From: Carboxylicivirga sp964602515
GTDB taxonomy: Bacteria > Bacteroidota > Bacteroidia > Bacteroidales > Marinilabiliaceae
Direction of reading: 5' to 3'
NCBI GenBank assembly: GCA_964602515.1
Contig: CAZRRJ010000006.1
Location: 167,421 to 231,420, forward strand
DNA length: 64,000 bases
In this document: piece after piece, positions 27,876 through 36,820 of the stretch
Position numbering within the stretch: position 1 is the stretch's first letter
Layout: each line of letters opens with the position of its first letter
The notes under the pieces: model-generated
What the model was told of the DNA's origin: nothing
Seen by the model: the letters and a program-made list of their open reading frames with translations, nothing else
Database searches by the model: none
Program-made: the position numbers and the translations under genes

Positions 27876-28484
27876 ATGTTTTCAGGTATAGTAGAAGAAG
27901 CAGCCGTAGTTGTAGGCTTAGAGCAAGATAAAGGAAACCTCCACCTAACGCTGGAGTGCTCGTTTACTAATGAGTTAAAAATAGATCAAAGCATTGCCCA
28001 CAATGGGGTATGTTTAACAGTAGTAAAAAAAGATGGCAAAAACTATACAGTAACGGCCATTAAAGAAACGCTTGAGAAGTCTAACCTTGGCTTGTTAAAG
28101 ATTGGTGATAAGGTAAACCTTGAACGTAGCATGATTATGAATGGCAGATTAGATGGCCATATTGTGCAAGGCCACGTAGATCAAACAGCCAAATGCATTG
28201 AGGTAAAAGAAACTGATGGTAGTTGGTATTTTACATTCCAGTATGTGATTGATAACGCAAAGGCTGCACAAGGTTATGTAACTGTTGAGAAAGGGTCTGT
28301 AACCGTTAATGGCGTGTCCCTGACTGTTGTAGACAGTAAGGATGATCAGTTTTCCGTTGCTATTATTCCTTACACTTACGATTTTACTAACTTCCACCAG
28401 ATTAAGGCAGGCTCAGTCATCAACATTGAGTTTGATATTTTAGGCAAATATATCAGTCGTATTATGGCAATTCAGAATAAATAA
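27876..28484 (+). CDS. ribE: Riboflavin synthase, alpha chain type
   Basis: Two molecules of 6,7-dimethyl-8-ribityllumazine dismutate to riboflavin on this enzyme. The 202-residue protein starts MFSGIVEE and has two lumazine-binding repeats. The first has AHNGVCLTVV near 40-50; the second has VNGVSLTVV near 140. Length is normal. Other riboflavin genes are not adjacent. The symbol ribE follows the E. coli-style name for the alpha chain (ribC in older literature). Confidence 0.94.
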   Translation: MFSGIVEEAAVVVGLEQDKGNLHLTLECSFTNELKIDQSIAHNGVCLTVVKKDGKNYTVTAIKETLEKSNLGLLKIGDKVNLERSMIMNGRLDGHIVQGHVDQTAKCIEVKETDGSWYFTFQYVIDNAKAAQGYVTVEKGSVTVNGVSLTVVDSKDDQFSVAIIPYTYDFTNFHQIKAGSVINIEFDILGKYISRIMAIQNK

Positions 28485-28563
28485 GAACCAAAAGTAATTA
28501 TTGATGGTGATAAACATAGGGTTATTAACCTGAGGTAAATTTTAAGTTATAATAAAAACTAAA

Positions 28564-28607
28564 AAGCACAATATAATTAAAATCATTTTGTATTGTGCTT
28601 TAATTGT
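28564..28607. terminator. Bidirectional hairpin between ribE and the pseudogene
   Basis: AAGCACAATA (28564-28573) and TATTGTGCTT (28591-28600) form a perfect 10-bp stem, with A on one side and T on the other. It lies between convergent ribE and the remnant at 28621-29763. Confidence 0.75.
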
Positions 28608-28620
28608 TATTTAACCTTTA

Positions 28621-29763
28621 TTACAAAACTTCTTTTCTTCTCACTTTAATTTGCATTGTACCTTCTATTGGCTTTTCCGATACAAGTATTAAGTATCCTC
28701 CGCCTCCAGCACCTGCTAGTTTCCAAGCTAATGCCTTGTCTTTAAATTTATCAATCTCTTTATTAATTTTGTCATTAACCATTGCCGGAAACATTGTTGT
28801 TTGTGCATTAAACGATTTTAAGGAGCCTTCTGCGAACTTTTTAAGATCTTTGTTTTTTATCGCTTCCTATACACTTGTTCTGCTGAATCTGCAAGTGCTT
28901 TTACATTAGCCTCGTTTATATTAGTTTCTTTTAAAAGGTCGAGATTACTCTCTCTTGGCCAGAGTAATACCATACTAATATGAGCCTCAAGCCACAACAG
29001 GGTAGCTTCAGAATAGATTGATTCAAGCTTAACAGGCCAGTAGGCATTATTATAGTAATGCCTTACCAAGCCCGGCATACAAATACCAATAGCATCCTGT
29101 GCTCCGGATATTAATGTTGAGCCAGGCGTGTTTTCAAATTTAAAAAGTATTTCAGCCAGTTTATCCGGTTTATCTAATGGTAGGTAATTTGGCCATATCT
29201 TTTTTGCTGCATTACGGGTTGAAGTTGACATACCACAGCGCTCGTTGTATTCAATAATGGGTTCTAAAGATAAGGTGATTGCCCACCCGGGGTAATACTT
29301 AGAAACATAGGGTTGATCTATCCAGGTTCCTGCAAGATCAATTCGATAAGGCAATGCACAGCCTCCATTGCTTCTAATGGCTGTTGTTGATCGTGACGGA
29401 AGGCCTGCATCCGGTATTCTTTTCAGCTTTATTAATTCAATACCAAGACTATTCTTTCAACGAAGAAAATCCATCTTCATTTACAACAAAGTAATCTGGT
29501 TTTAATTTTTTGAGATCTTCTTCAAAATCCAATATTACTGAACCGGAATTTACAAACACCTCTTTAACATATCTTATTGCTTCTATCATGTAGCACCTCT
29601 CTTGTTCCGAATTAATGGTCTGACGGCCTTTTTAATTCTTCTATGGTTGAATCAGACCCTATTCCAACAAAAGCTCTCCATATGATGCAGCATCCTTAAA
29701 AAAAGCAACATGTCCACTATGTAGCATATCAAAACATCCGGAAACAAATACCTTTTTACTCAT
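28621..29763 (-). pseudogene. Frameshifted cytidylyltransferase-like / GHMP-kinase fusion
   Basis: Minus-strand reading in three frames reconstructs one protein. The first part begins MSKKVFVSGCFDMLHSGH, with the HxGH nucleotidyltransferase motif. It is broken near 29668-29673 by a one-base loss, continues as VGIGSDSTIEELKGRQ, and breaks again near 29449-29460. It then runs through PYRIDLAGTWIDQP into a GHMP-type kinase with CGMSTSTRNAA, and breaks a third time at about 28857-28862 before KLAGAGGGGYLILVSEKP and the stop at 28621. Such fusions in Bacteroidota are annotated as adenylyl/cytidylyltransferase family proteins and probably phosphorylate and activate a sugar. Three separate frame breaks inside otherwise well-conserved blocks argue for recent inactivation. 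Neighbouring genes are intact, so poor sequence quality is less likely. Confidence 0.82.
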
Positions 29764-29964
29764 TATCATTTTTAAATTTTGTTAGCCAATTGCTGCAATA
29801 TATTTTTTCTGATCGAACATGACAAGTAATACTAATAAAGTTTTAAAACAGAACTAAAGACTCTTATAAAAATCATTGACCACTATTATGCACCTAACTG
29901 ATTATCAAACAATATTACATCTAACTAATATTGTTCTAATTTTTACATCCGTAAATATATGGAT

Positions 29965-30351
29965 CTAATATTCTGATTCATCCAAAGGCAGGCCGTTTCG
30001 TCGCCAACTGATCAAGCCTCCTTTTAATTCATAAACACACTTAAAACCAAGACTATCGAGCAATTCTATTGCAGATGCAGAGCGTAGTTCTTTCTCGCAA
30101 TACACAAAAATAGTATCCTGTCTGTCAAGCTCCTTAACAACATCAATAAGCTCTGCTTTAGTAGGAAGTGGCACAGCATTTTTAATACGGTATAGCTTAT
30201 ATTTATCTAATGGTCGAGTATCCAGAACTAATGCGTCTGGATGTTTCTCAGTAAGTGATAAAAATAGTTTTGCATTAATACGCTGTGGCTTTTGTGCATT
30301 TACTATGGTCGTAAAGCTTATAATAAGAATACCAAAGATTATCTGTTTCAT
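29965..30351 (-). CDS. Periplasmic rhodanese-domain protein
   Basis: A 128-residue single rhodanese domain behind a signal peptide (MKQIIFGILIISFTTIVNAQ). The active-site loop is CEKELRS, with the catalytic cysteine after VY, and the DTRP and GGLISWRRNGLP motifs are typical. Single-domain secreted rhodaneses may carry sulfur or help redox chemistry in the envelope. The substrate is unknown. It is separated from the next gene by a terminator. The 200 bp upstream, to the pseudogene, shows no gene. Confidence 0.85.
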   Translation of the reverse strand: MKQIIFGILIISFTTIVNAQKPQRINAKLFLSLTEKHPDALVLDTRPLDKYKLYRIKNAVPLPTKAELIDVVKELDRQDTIFVYCEKELRSASAIELLDSLGFKCVYELKGGLISWRRNGLPLDESEY

Positions 30352-30404
30352 AGCTTTATTGTGTTTTTACAAATGTACGCAACTATTAAAAAGCGGGTTA
30401 CTAA

Positions 30405-30435
30405 AAACCCGAAGTGTTTATGCAACTTCGGGTTT
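30405..30435 (-). terminator. Terminator of the LPP20-like gene
   Basis: AAACCCGAAGT (30405-30415) and ACTTCGGGTTT (30425-30435) form a perfect 11-bp stem, followed by T on the minus strand. It starts 24 bp after the stop of the gene at 30459. Confidence 0.85.
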
Positions 30436-30458
30436 CTTTATATCTTAAAGTATTCGCT

Positions 30459-31853
30459 TTACATATCTACTTGCTCCAGTCTTGGTTCAATATCTTTTTT
30501 AAACTGTTCAATTAGTTTTGTCCGTGAATCTTTTAATGCATATTCAAAATTTCCAGGCCTCATACCTCTTACTCCGGCAATATTATCAGCAAAAATCTCT
30601 GTTTTAGACTTAACATCCTGAATGGAAATATTAAAATCAGCAAATACAGTAAATACACTATATCCTTGCCCTTTACGCTCATCGCCAGTCACAAAATTAG
30701 AGTTAATTTTAACAATAAAATCTGCCTCTTCCATGCTACCTGTGAATGTAAAGAAATTTTCATTCAACTCTGTTTTCATCATGCCTGAGAAAACTCCTTT
30801 CTCATTTAGCTCTCCAAATACTTTTTCTTCGCTAATAAAATAGGCTTTTGACTTCTGCACTTCAATAGCAATACCAACTGTTGGCATTTGTTTTTTAGGG
30901 AAGAACACCTGCAATAAACGCATTACTTCTTCATTAGCATCACTCTCTGACACATGACTAAAATCAAAACTAGCCGTTATTTCTTGCATCTTACGCTTAG
31001 AAATCAAACGTGTAACTGATACGTTGGCATAGCCATCTATATTCGTTTTACTTTGCGATGAGAGTATCCCTTCACCTTTAGTAAATTCATACTTTAGTGG
31101 AAAACCGGATAAAGCCATCCGCTCACCATTTGCACCCATAAAGTAGGCATTCAGGCCAATAGGTACTTCCAATTTTTTTGAAAACCGGATCTGATAACTT
31201 GTTTGAACAGGTATCAATATTACTCTTCGAAATACATCTTGTATCGTACTAAAAATCTCTGTTCCTACATTATATGTACCGTCAACTGTTTTATAAGTAA
31301 GATCTTCTTCTAAATGATCTTTAAGGCTTATAGTACCTTTAGCCAAATAATTCAATGCTGAATAAGCATCATTTACATCGATTGCTTTTTTTGCATCCAT
31401 AAGGTAAGAGCTGGCCATCATTTTTGCTTTATCCAGCTTCATCTGTTTTGCCCGTGCATACTTTTGCTTGGATAAGCGTGTCATCACCCAATATTCTTTT
31501 CTATTCTCCCATGTTTCAACTTCGTACCCTTCCAATGTTTGCTCTACAGAAGCCTGTACCTTTAACTCATAAGCTTCTTTGTATTCATTATCATTTTCTA
31601 TCTTATGAAGAACTGAGTTGGAAGAGATACTAACTTTTATCTCGCTACTCATTTGTTTTAAAGCAGCTCCTCGTGCTGACTGTCGATAGTCTACCGCACT
31701 ACCAACCTTGGGCACTGTCGCAATGCCAATATAAAAAGTCTGATCATCCGGACGTTGTTTAACCCAATCAGGCTTCTTTTTGGCCTCAGCACTAAAAGGT
31801 AAAAGTAGTAGTGCAAGAAATACAATAAATGTCGTGTTTCTCTGTTTCTTCAT
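30459..31853 (-). CDS. LPP20-like secreted protein
   Basis: A 464-residue exported protein with a signal peptide (MKKQRNTTFIVFLALLLLPFSAEA). Residues about 28-130 (PDWVKQRP..., then A-x-x-A-L-K-Q-M helical part) resemble the LPP20/FlgO-type N-terminal domain found in many exported proteins of Bacteroidota. The remainder is beta-rich and unassigned. No lipobox cysteine is present, so it is probably periplasmic or outer-membrane associated rather than a lipoprotein. Function is unknown. The gene lies 12 bp downstream of recX. Confidence 0.75.
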   Translation of the reverse strand: MKKQRNTTFIVFLALLLLPFSAEAKKKPDWVKQRPDDQTFYIGIATVPKVGSAVDYRQSARGAALKQMSSEIKVSISSNSVLHKIENDNEYKEAYELKVQASVEQTLEGYEVETWENRKEYWVMTRLSKQKYARAKQMKLDKAKMMASSYLMDAKKAIDVNDAYSALNYLAKGTISLKDHLEEDLTYKTVDGTYNVGTEIFSTIQDVFRRVILIPVQTSYQIRFSKKLEVPIGLNAYFMGANGERMALSGFPLKYEFTKGEGILSSQSKTNIDGYANVSVTRLISKRKMQEITASFDFSHVSESDANEEVMRLLQVFFPKKQMPTVGIAIEVQKSKAYFISEEKVFGELNEKGVFSGMMKTELNENFFTFTGSMEEADFIVKINSNFVTGDERKGQGYSVFTVFADFNISIQDVKSKTEIFADNIAGVRGMRPGNFEYALKDSRTKLIEQFKKDIEPRLEQVDM

Positions 31854-31865
31854 AACGCTTATGCT

Positions 31866-32330
31866 TCAGATTATATCATTTAATAGTTGATCAATAGCTC
31901 GAAAAACCAAATCTGGTTCAAAACCTCTTGATTGAGCAAAACGAGCTAAAGCGGCTTTCGTTTGCCAGGTATCTTTATTTTTAATCTGCCTCTTCTTACT
32001 ATGCAATAATTCTGCCAGCATTTCTTTATAGGCTTCATCATCTATACTTTCTAATGCTTCATCAATTATTAATGATGAAACACCTTTTCCGCGTAATTGG
32101 TATCGTATTTTAATGCGTCCCCACCCATTAAACTGAAATTTATCGCGAACATAGTATCCGGCATAACGCCTATCGTCAATAAACTTTTCAGATATCAACC
32201 TGCTCATTGCCTGCTCTACTTCTTCTTCTGATAATTCCCAATTAACCAGTTTCTTTCTTATATCATAAGCACTGTACTCCTGTCGGGAACACAAAACAGC
32301 TGCTTTATTCAGGGCTTTTTTATACTCCAT
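31866..32330 (-). CDS. recX: Regulatory protein RecX
   Basis: A 154-residue, basic, all-helical protein of tandem three-helix repeats, with the family's YAxxYVRDK...GWGRIKIRYQLRGKGVS pattern. RecX caps and inhibits RecA filaments. recA is not in the window. The LPP20-like gene follows by 12 bp. The start MEYKKALNKAAVLCSRQEYS is consistent with family length. Confidence 0.9.
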   Translation of the reverse strand: MEYKKALNKAAVLCSRQEYSAYDIRKKLVNWELSEEEVEQAMSRLISEKFIDDRRYAGYYVRDKFQFNGWGRIKIRYQLRGKGVSSLIIDEALESIDDEAYKEMLAELLHSKKRQIKNKDTWQTKAALARFAQSRGFEPDLVFRAIDQLLNDII

Positions 32331-32381
32331 TAATAAACCAATAGTAAATAATTTATCTGACTTTGTTTTGAATTATCCAGA

Positions 32382-33749
32382 CTATTTCACGTATACACCT
32401 TTGATATTCATAAATTCTTTTATACCATAGTATGACAACTCACGACCGTAACCACTTTCTTTAATACCACCGAAAGGTAAGCGAGGATCAGAACGTACAA
32501 AGTCATTTACAAAACAACAACCAGCTTCCAACTCTTCTTCTGCAATTTGTTTTCCCCTTTTAATATCGGCAGTAAATACAGCTGCCCCTAAACCAAACAC
32601 TGAATCGTTAGCAATTCGAATGGCCTCTCCTTCATCTTTTGCCCTTATTAAAGCAGCAACGGGCCCAAATAATTCCTCATGATATGCCACCATACCTTCT
32701 TCAACATCCCCCAATACCGTTGCCGGGTAATAAGCTCCATCGCCACTCGGAATATATCCACCTGTAAGTAATTTAGCTCCTTTACTCACACTACTCTCTA
32801 CCTGACGATGCAAATCTTCGCGGAAATTAAACCGGGCTAATGGCCCCATATCTTTACTTTCGTCAAAAGGATCTCCGATAGTTATTGCCCGCATTCTGTC
32901 AGTAAATTTTTCTGCAAAAACGTCATACACTTTATCAACAATTATAAAGCGCTTTGCCCCAATGCAACTTTGTCCAGCATTAAGTATACGTCCGGCAATA
33001 CAAGCTTCTACTGCTTGTTCTATATTGGCGTCTTCCAGAATAATATACGGATCACTCCCGCCTAGCTCAAGTACACATTTTTTTAAATATGACCCGGCCA
33101 TAGAAGCCACTGCTTTTCCTGCAGGTGTACTTCCGGTAAGTGTAACGGCTTTTACGCGTTTATCAGCAATAATTTTTTCCACTTTACTACTGCGAACTAA
33201 AAGTGTCCGAAACACATCTTTAGGAAAACCGGCCTCAACAAATACCTGCTCAATAGCCAGAGCACATCCGGGTACATTTGAAGCATGTTTTAGTAAACCA
33301 ACATTACCCGCCATTAAAATTGGTGCTGCAAAACGAAAGACTTGCCAAAATGGAAAATTCCATGGCATAATAGCCAAAACAGGCCCTAATGGCTGCATTG
33401 CTACATATGACTCTTGTGCTTCTGTGGGTATAAGCTCATTTTTCAAAAAATCAGAACCATTATCAGCATAATATTCACAAACTTTTGCACATTTCTCCAC
33501 TTCTGCGCGGGCTTCTGTAATATTCTTACCCATCTCCACAGTAATATTAAAAGCCAATCCCTCCTGCTTCTCCCGCAATATCATTGCTGCCTTCTGTAAT
33601 AAAGCAGCTCTATTTTCTAACGGCTCTTTCTTCCAGTCTATAAATGCCTTATAATTAGCCGCTATAGTTTCATTAATATCATCAGAATGAAACTCTTCAT
33701 ATTCTCTTATTGTTTCGCCAGTGGCTGGGTTAATGCTTTTCAAATACAT
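32382..33749 (-). CDS. NAD(P)-dependent aldehyde dehydrogenase, succinate-semialdehyde type
   Basis: A 455-residue aldehyde dehydrogenase. The catalytic cysteine is in NAGQSCIGAKRF, and the general-base glutamate is in LELGGSDPYII. The NAD site shows LTGSTPAGKAV. The short N-terminus (MYLKSINPATGETI) and overall look fit the succinate-semialdehyde dehydrogenase group (Sad/GabD). No GABA aminotransferase gene lies nearby, so the substrate is not proven. The gene is about 50 bp upstream of recX on the same strand. Confidence 0.88.
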   Translation of the reverse strand: MYLKSINPATGETIREYEEFHSDDINETIAANYKAFIDWKKEPLENRAALLQKAAMILREKQEGLAFNITVEMGKNITEARAEVEKCAKVCEYYADNGSDFLKNELIPTEAQESYVAMQPLGPVLAIMPWNFPFWQVFRFAAPILMAGNVGLLKHASNVPGCALAIEQVFVEAGFPKDVFRTLLVRSSKVEKIIADKRVKAVTLTGSTPAGKAVASMAGSYLKKCVLELGGSDPYIILEDANIEQAVEACIAGRILNAGQSCIGAKRFIIVDKVYDVFAEKFTDRMRAITIGDPFDESKDMGPLARFNFREDLHRQVESSVSKGAKLLTGGYIPSGDGAYYPATVLGDVEEGMVAYHEELFGPVAALIRAKDEGEAIRIANDSVFGLGAAVFTADIKRGKQIAEEELEAGCCFVNDFVRSDPRLPFGGIKESGYGRELSYYGIKEFMNIKGVYVK

Positions 33750-34135
33750 GTTCTATCGATTAAATAATCTTAGCTAAAATTACTTCTAAAAAAATGAACC
33801 TAAAAAAATTTTTAACAGGATTTTAACTGTTAAAAGCTCCAGTCAAAAATTTTTATGCTTTGCAGATTTTCCTCCAGATTATTTTGTTCAGCTTATCTGA
33901 ACCATCATCTTCTGTTGGGTTTCTCAGCCAAATAACGTCTCCTTAAAACGAGCCATCACTTTTTTTGTAATAGAAACTTTTGAATCACCACCATAAGTTA
34001 ACTATGTACCAACTATTATATTGTTCTTTTGTCCAAATGAAGTCAATAACAATATTTCTTTATCTTCTTATAATTCAACTTTATGACTTTTTTAGTGGCA
34101 GCACAATATTAAATAAAAATGTAATACCTGTTCAA
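33750..34135. other. Spacer with a possible decayed open frame
   Basis: On the minus strand, about 33868-34048 reads in one frame with two in-frame stops: FIWTKEQYNSWYIVNLWW, stop, FKSFYYKKSDGSF, stop, GDVIWLRNPTEDDGSDK and KLNKIIWRKICKA. The composition looks coding-like but I recognise no family. No intact gene, RNA or repeat is seen in the rest. Confidence 0.35.
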
Positions 34136-34408
34136 TCAAGGAACCGGATCATGTCCATGTCCTCCCCAAGGATTACAACTAATAATACGCTTAATTGAGA
34201 GGTACAAGCCTTTAAAAGGGCCATGCTTTTTAAGTGCTTCAACAGTATAAGTTGAACATGTTGGTGTATATCGACACGAAGCGCCTATTACTGGCGATAT
34301 AAACCATTGGTAGAGTTTTACAGGTAAAAGCAAAAGCAGAACTAATCCACTTCGAAGCAGAAAAATAATATATTTCATTAACTTCAAAACAGGATTTTGT
34401 TTACCCAT
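34136..34408 (-). CDS. yidD: Membrane protein insertion efficiency factor YidD
   Basis: YidD assists insertion of membrane proteins by the YidC/Sec machinery. The 90-residue protein has a hydrophobic N-terminus and the conserved ISPVIGASCRYTPTCS core with its cysteines, followed by the CNPWGGHGHDPVP tail. It overlaps the end of rnpA, the usual linkage. The start is uncertain: ATGs at 34426, 34408 and 34378 are possible. I chose 34408, which gives an 8-bp overlap with rnpA. Confidence 0.9.
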   Translation of the reverse strand: MGKQNPVLKLMKYIIFLLRSGLVLLLLLPVKLYQWFISPVIGASCRYTPTCSTYTVEALKKHGPFKGLYLSIKRIISCNPWGGHGHDPVP

Positions 34409-34799
34409 GGCTTCCAGTATCTGCAATCATTTTTTTTAGTGCCTTCTTCATCCCCTTCTCCACATCAGGATACGCTAATATTTCAGTGGGCAAATAAATA
34501 AATGCCACAGCAAGTTTTTTATCCTGTTCTTTTAAATGAGCCAAGAATGCGTGCTTGTTAAGCCTATATGCCTCACGTGTTAAACGTTTTAACCTGTTAC
34601 GTTTATATGCACGCTTAAAACGCTTCTTCGATACACTGATAAGTATCTGAGCATCAACTAACAAATCCTCATCAAATGAAAGATATGTGACACGAAAAGG
34701 GTATTTCACAAATGATTTCCCTTTTGTAAAAAGTGTTTGAATAGTTGTTCGACTACACAAACGTTCGTTTTTGCCAAAGGTAAATCGTTTTTGCTCCAT
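34401..34799 (-). CDS. rnpA: Ribonuclease P protein component
   Basis: RnpA is the protein cofactor of RNase P, which matures tRNA 5' ends. The 132-residue basic protein has the RNR-like motif in KRAYKRNRLKRLTREAYR and the N-terminal FTFGKNERLCSR. I chose the ATG at 34799. The longer frame to 34835 overlaps the terminator hairpin at 34811-34843 and adds non-family residues. It is followed by yidD. rpmH, often adjacent, is not present here. Confidence 0.93.
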   Translation of the reverse strand: MEQKRFTFGKNERLCSRTTIQTLFTKGKSFVKYPFRVTYLSFDEDLLVDAQILISVSKKRFKRAYKRNRLKRLTREAYRLNKHAFLAHLKEQDKKLAVAFIYLPTEILAYPDVEKGMKKALKKMIADTGSHG

Positions 34800-34810
34800 A
34801 ATATTCAGAT

Positions 34811-34843
34811 AAAAAATCCTCTCCACCAAAGGCAAAGAGGATT
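34811..34843 (-). terminator. hemD terminator
   Basis: AATCCTCT (34815-34822) and AGAGGATT (34836-34843) form a perfect 8-bp stem, followed by T on the minus strand. It lies between hemD and rnpA. Confidence 0.8.
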
Positions 34844-34864
34844 ATAAAGCCCAATTGCGTTATA

Positions 34865-35614
34865 TTATTGTCCTTTATTGAACTGCTTAATGTATTGCTC
34901 TAAAGCCATAGTCATAGATGGTGCCTGTGGCATTGGTGCCTGAATGTCTAAACGTAGGCCAGCATCTTTAACTGCTTTTGCTGTTGCTGGTCCAAAAGAC
35001 GCAATTTTAGTGTCATTCTGCACAAAATCAGGAAAGTTCTGCATTAATGATGCAATACCTGAGGGACTAAAAAACACCAATACATCATAATTAACATCCT
35101 TAAGATCACTTAAGTCACTGCTAACAGTCCGATATAAAATAGCTTTGGTATATTTCACCTTAGCCTTATTCAATAAAGTCGGAATTTCCTGCTTATGTAT
35201 ATCAGACAAAGGTACCAAATAAGTTTCATCCTTATGCTTTTTAACAACCTCGATCAAATCGGAGAATTTCCCTGTTGAATGAAAAATCTTACGTTTTCTA
35301 TAAACGATATATTTTTGTAAATAAAAAGCCGTGGCCTCGGAAATACAGAAATATTTCATTGTATCTGGCACTGTAATGCGCATTTCTTCAGCAATACGAA
35401 AGTAATGATCAATAGCTGTCCTACTAGTAAAAATTACAGCAGTATGCTCAGCAATATTTACCTTTTGCTGCCTAAACTCTTTTGCTGCAATTGCTTCTAC
35501 CTGAATAAAAGGTCTGAAATCAATGTTCAGATTACTTTTTTCTGCCAAATCAAAATAGGGCGATTTGGGCGTTGAGGGTTTGGGTTGTGAAACCAGGATT
35601 CTTTTAATCTTCAA
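34865..35614 (-). CDS. hemD: Uroporphyrinogen-III synthase
   Basis: HemD cyclises hydroxymethylbilane with inversion of ring D in heme synthesis. The 249-residue protein has the two-domain alpha/beta pattern. The segments FTSRTAIDHYF and VFFSPSGIASL sit in the interdomain cleft as in the family, and the late FGPATAKAVKDAG is diagnostic. Sequence conservation is low in this family, but the pairing with an upstream DUF4271 gene 48 bp away is typical of Bacteroidota. Confidence 0.88.
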   Translation of the reverse strand: MKIKRILVSQPKPSTPKSPYFDLAEKSNLNIDFRPFIQVEAIAAKEFRQQKVNIAEHTAVIFTSRTAIDHYFRIAEEMRITVPDTMKYFCISEATAFYLQKYIVYRKRKIFHSTGKFSDLIEVVKKHKDETYLVPLSDIHKQEIPTLLNKAKVKYTKAILYRTVSSDLSDLKDVNYDVLVFFSPSGIASLMQNFPDFVQNDTKIASFGPATAKAVKDAGLRLDIQAPMPQAPSMTMALEQYIKQFNKGQ

Positions 35615-35662
35615 TGTTTTTCAATTTAAATTCAACTAAACCTTTACCTCGTTTACTATTCC

Positions 35663-36703
35663 CTAGTATATCATTACCTTAATAAGTAATGACAAGGGTA
35701 AAATTTCTAGGGCACAAAAGTACAAAAACATATAAAAAATAGAAAGCGGAGTGCGTAAAATAATTTTTGCTCCCCTAATAAGCTGAATAAAATACATGAT
35801 CAAAAACATGAAAAGTCCTACTTTTAAAAGAAATGTAGCTGTTAATACATCTACAAATGGAACAACACATACTACTGGAAGAGTTACAATACCAAAAGCC
35901 TTACTCAATAAGTTTGCATTAAAAATATACTCCTTTGTTCCTTGCTGAGTATCAAAAACAAATGCAACAAAGCGATACAACAGGCTTTTCAGCAGGAAAT
36001 ACAAAATAATTCCTGCATTTATTAGTAAGAAAAATATAAATGGCCGTATCTGCTTTGGGCTTCTACCTCCCAAGTAAACATATTCGAACACAAACAACGA
36101 TGCTCCAAGAAAAAACAGAATGGTTAATGCCCATCCCGGTTTCTCATTTTGCATATTAAATGTTGGAAATAATTTAGATGCTGATTGTTGATATCGAATC
36201 GACGAAAACAAATCACTAATATACTTTCCTGAATACAGTTTTACAAAACCTGCAATAATTAATACCAGAAGTATAACACCTGATAACCAATCCTTTGAAT
36301 CTTGCAAAGGAGAGCCTTTCCTAATATTAACCAATTCATCTGGAATAGTTGTATTTTTAACTCTACCAGCAGCTATATTTTGCACACTCACATCCAGAAC
36401 AGTTGTGTCCTCTGATACAATCCCTTCTGTTTCTGAGCTAGTAACCTGCAATTTGTGAAAGAAAACCCCTGCTTCTGACTGCACAAGGTTAAAATAAACT
36501 GAATCTTCCCTTGTCCACGTCTCATAAACAACTTTTTGAGGCCAAGGCTGACATTTGTTAAGCTGCAAATGCTTTGGTTGCTTTGCTTCAACTTCCTGAA
36601 TAGGTGTACGCAGGCTTGAATTAATAGCTATACTATCTTTACTTGCAACTTGTTGTTGCTGTAAGTCCTCCATTTGAGGATATGTTACTGTTAATTCACC
36701 CAT
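35663..36703 (-). CDS. DUF4271 domain membrane protein
   Basis: A 346-residue protein with a soluble N-terminal part (about 1-135, glutamine- and acid-rich) and about seven hydrophobic segments from residue 140 to the end. It belongs to the DUF4271 family found next to hemD in Bacteroidota. The function is unknown; neighbourhood suggests a link to porphyrin or envelope processes, but that is inference. No signal peptide is seen before the soluble part. Confidence 0.82.
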   Translation of the reverse strand: MGELTVTYPQMEDLQQQQVASKDSIAINSSLRTPIQEVEAKQPKHLQLNKCQPWPQKVVYETWTREDSVYFNLVQSEAGVFFHKLQVTSSETEGIVSEDTTVLDVSVQNIAAGRVKNTTIPDELVNIRKGSPLQDSKDWLSGVILLVLIIAGFVKLYSGKYISDLFSSIRYQQSASKLFPTFNMQNEKPGWALTILFFLGASLFVFEYVYLGGRSPKQIRPFIFFLLINAGIILYFLLKSLLYRFVAFVFDTQQGTKEYIFNANLLSKAFGIVTLPVVCVVPFVDVLTATFLLKVGLFMFLIMYFIQLIRGAKIILRTPLSIFYMFLYFCALEILPLSLLIKVMIY

Positions 36704-36820
36704 CAGAAGCCCATTTCGACAAAAATAAACAAAAATGCTTATCTAAATAGTACATGGCATATAGATTAGTTACTTTTTCATTCTTTATTTTTCAGCAGTA
36801 AGATCTATGGCTCTTGCACC

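Noticed and set aside
28604..28909. A plus-strand reading frame of about 100 codons with a signal-like N-terminus
   Set aside because: It lies antisense to the 3' part of the frameshifted GHMP-kinase remnant, whose minus-strand text is clearly conserved protein. The frame is a shadow.
28621..29763. Sequencing errors as the cause of the three frame breaks
   Set aside because: Every neighbouring gene over long stretches is intact, and the breaks cluster in one gene. Not excluded completely; raw reads would settle it.
36388..36591. Small minus-strand frame inside the DUF4271 gene
   Set aside because: It overlaps the soluble part of DUF4271 in another frame and has no family features.
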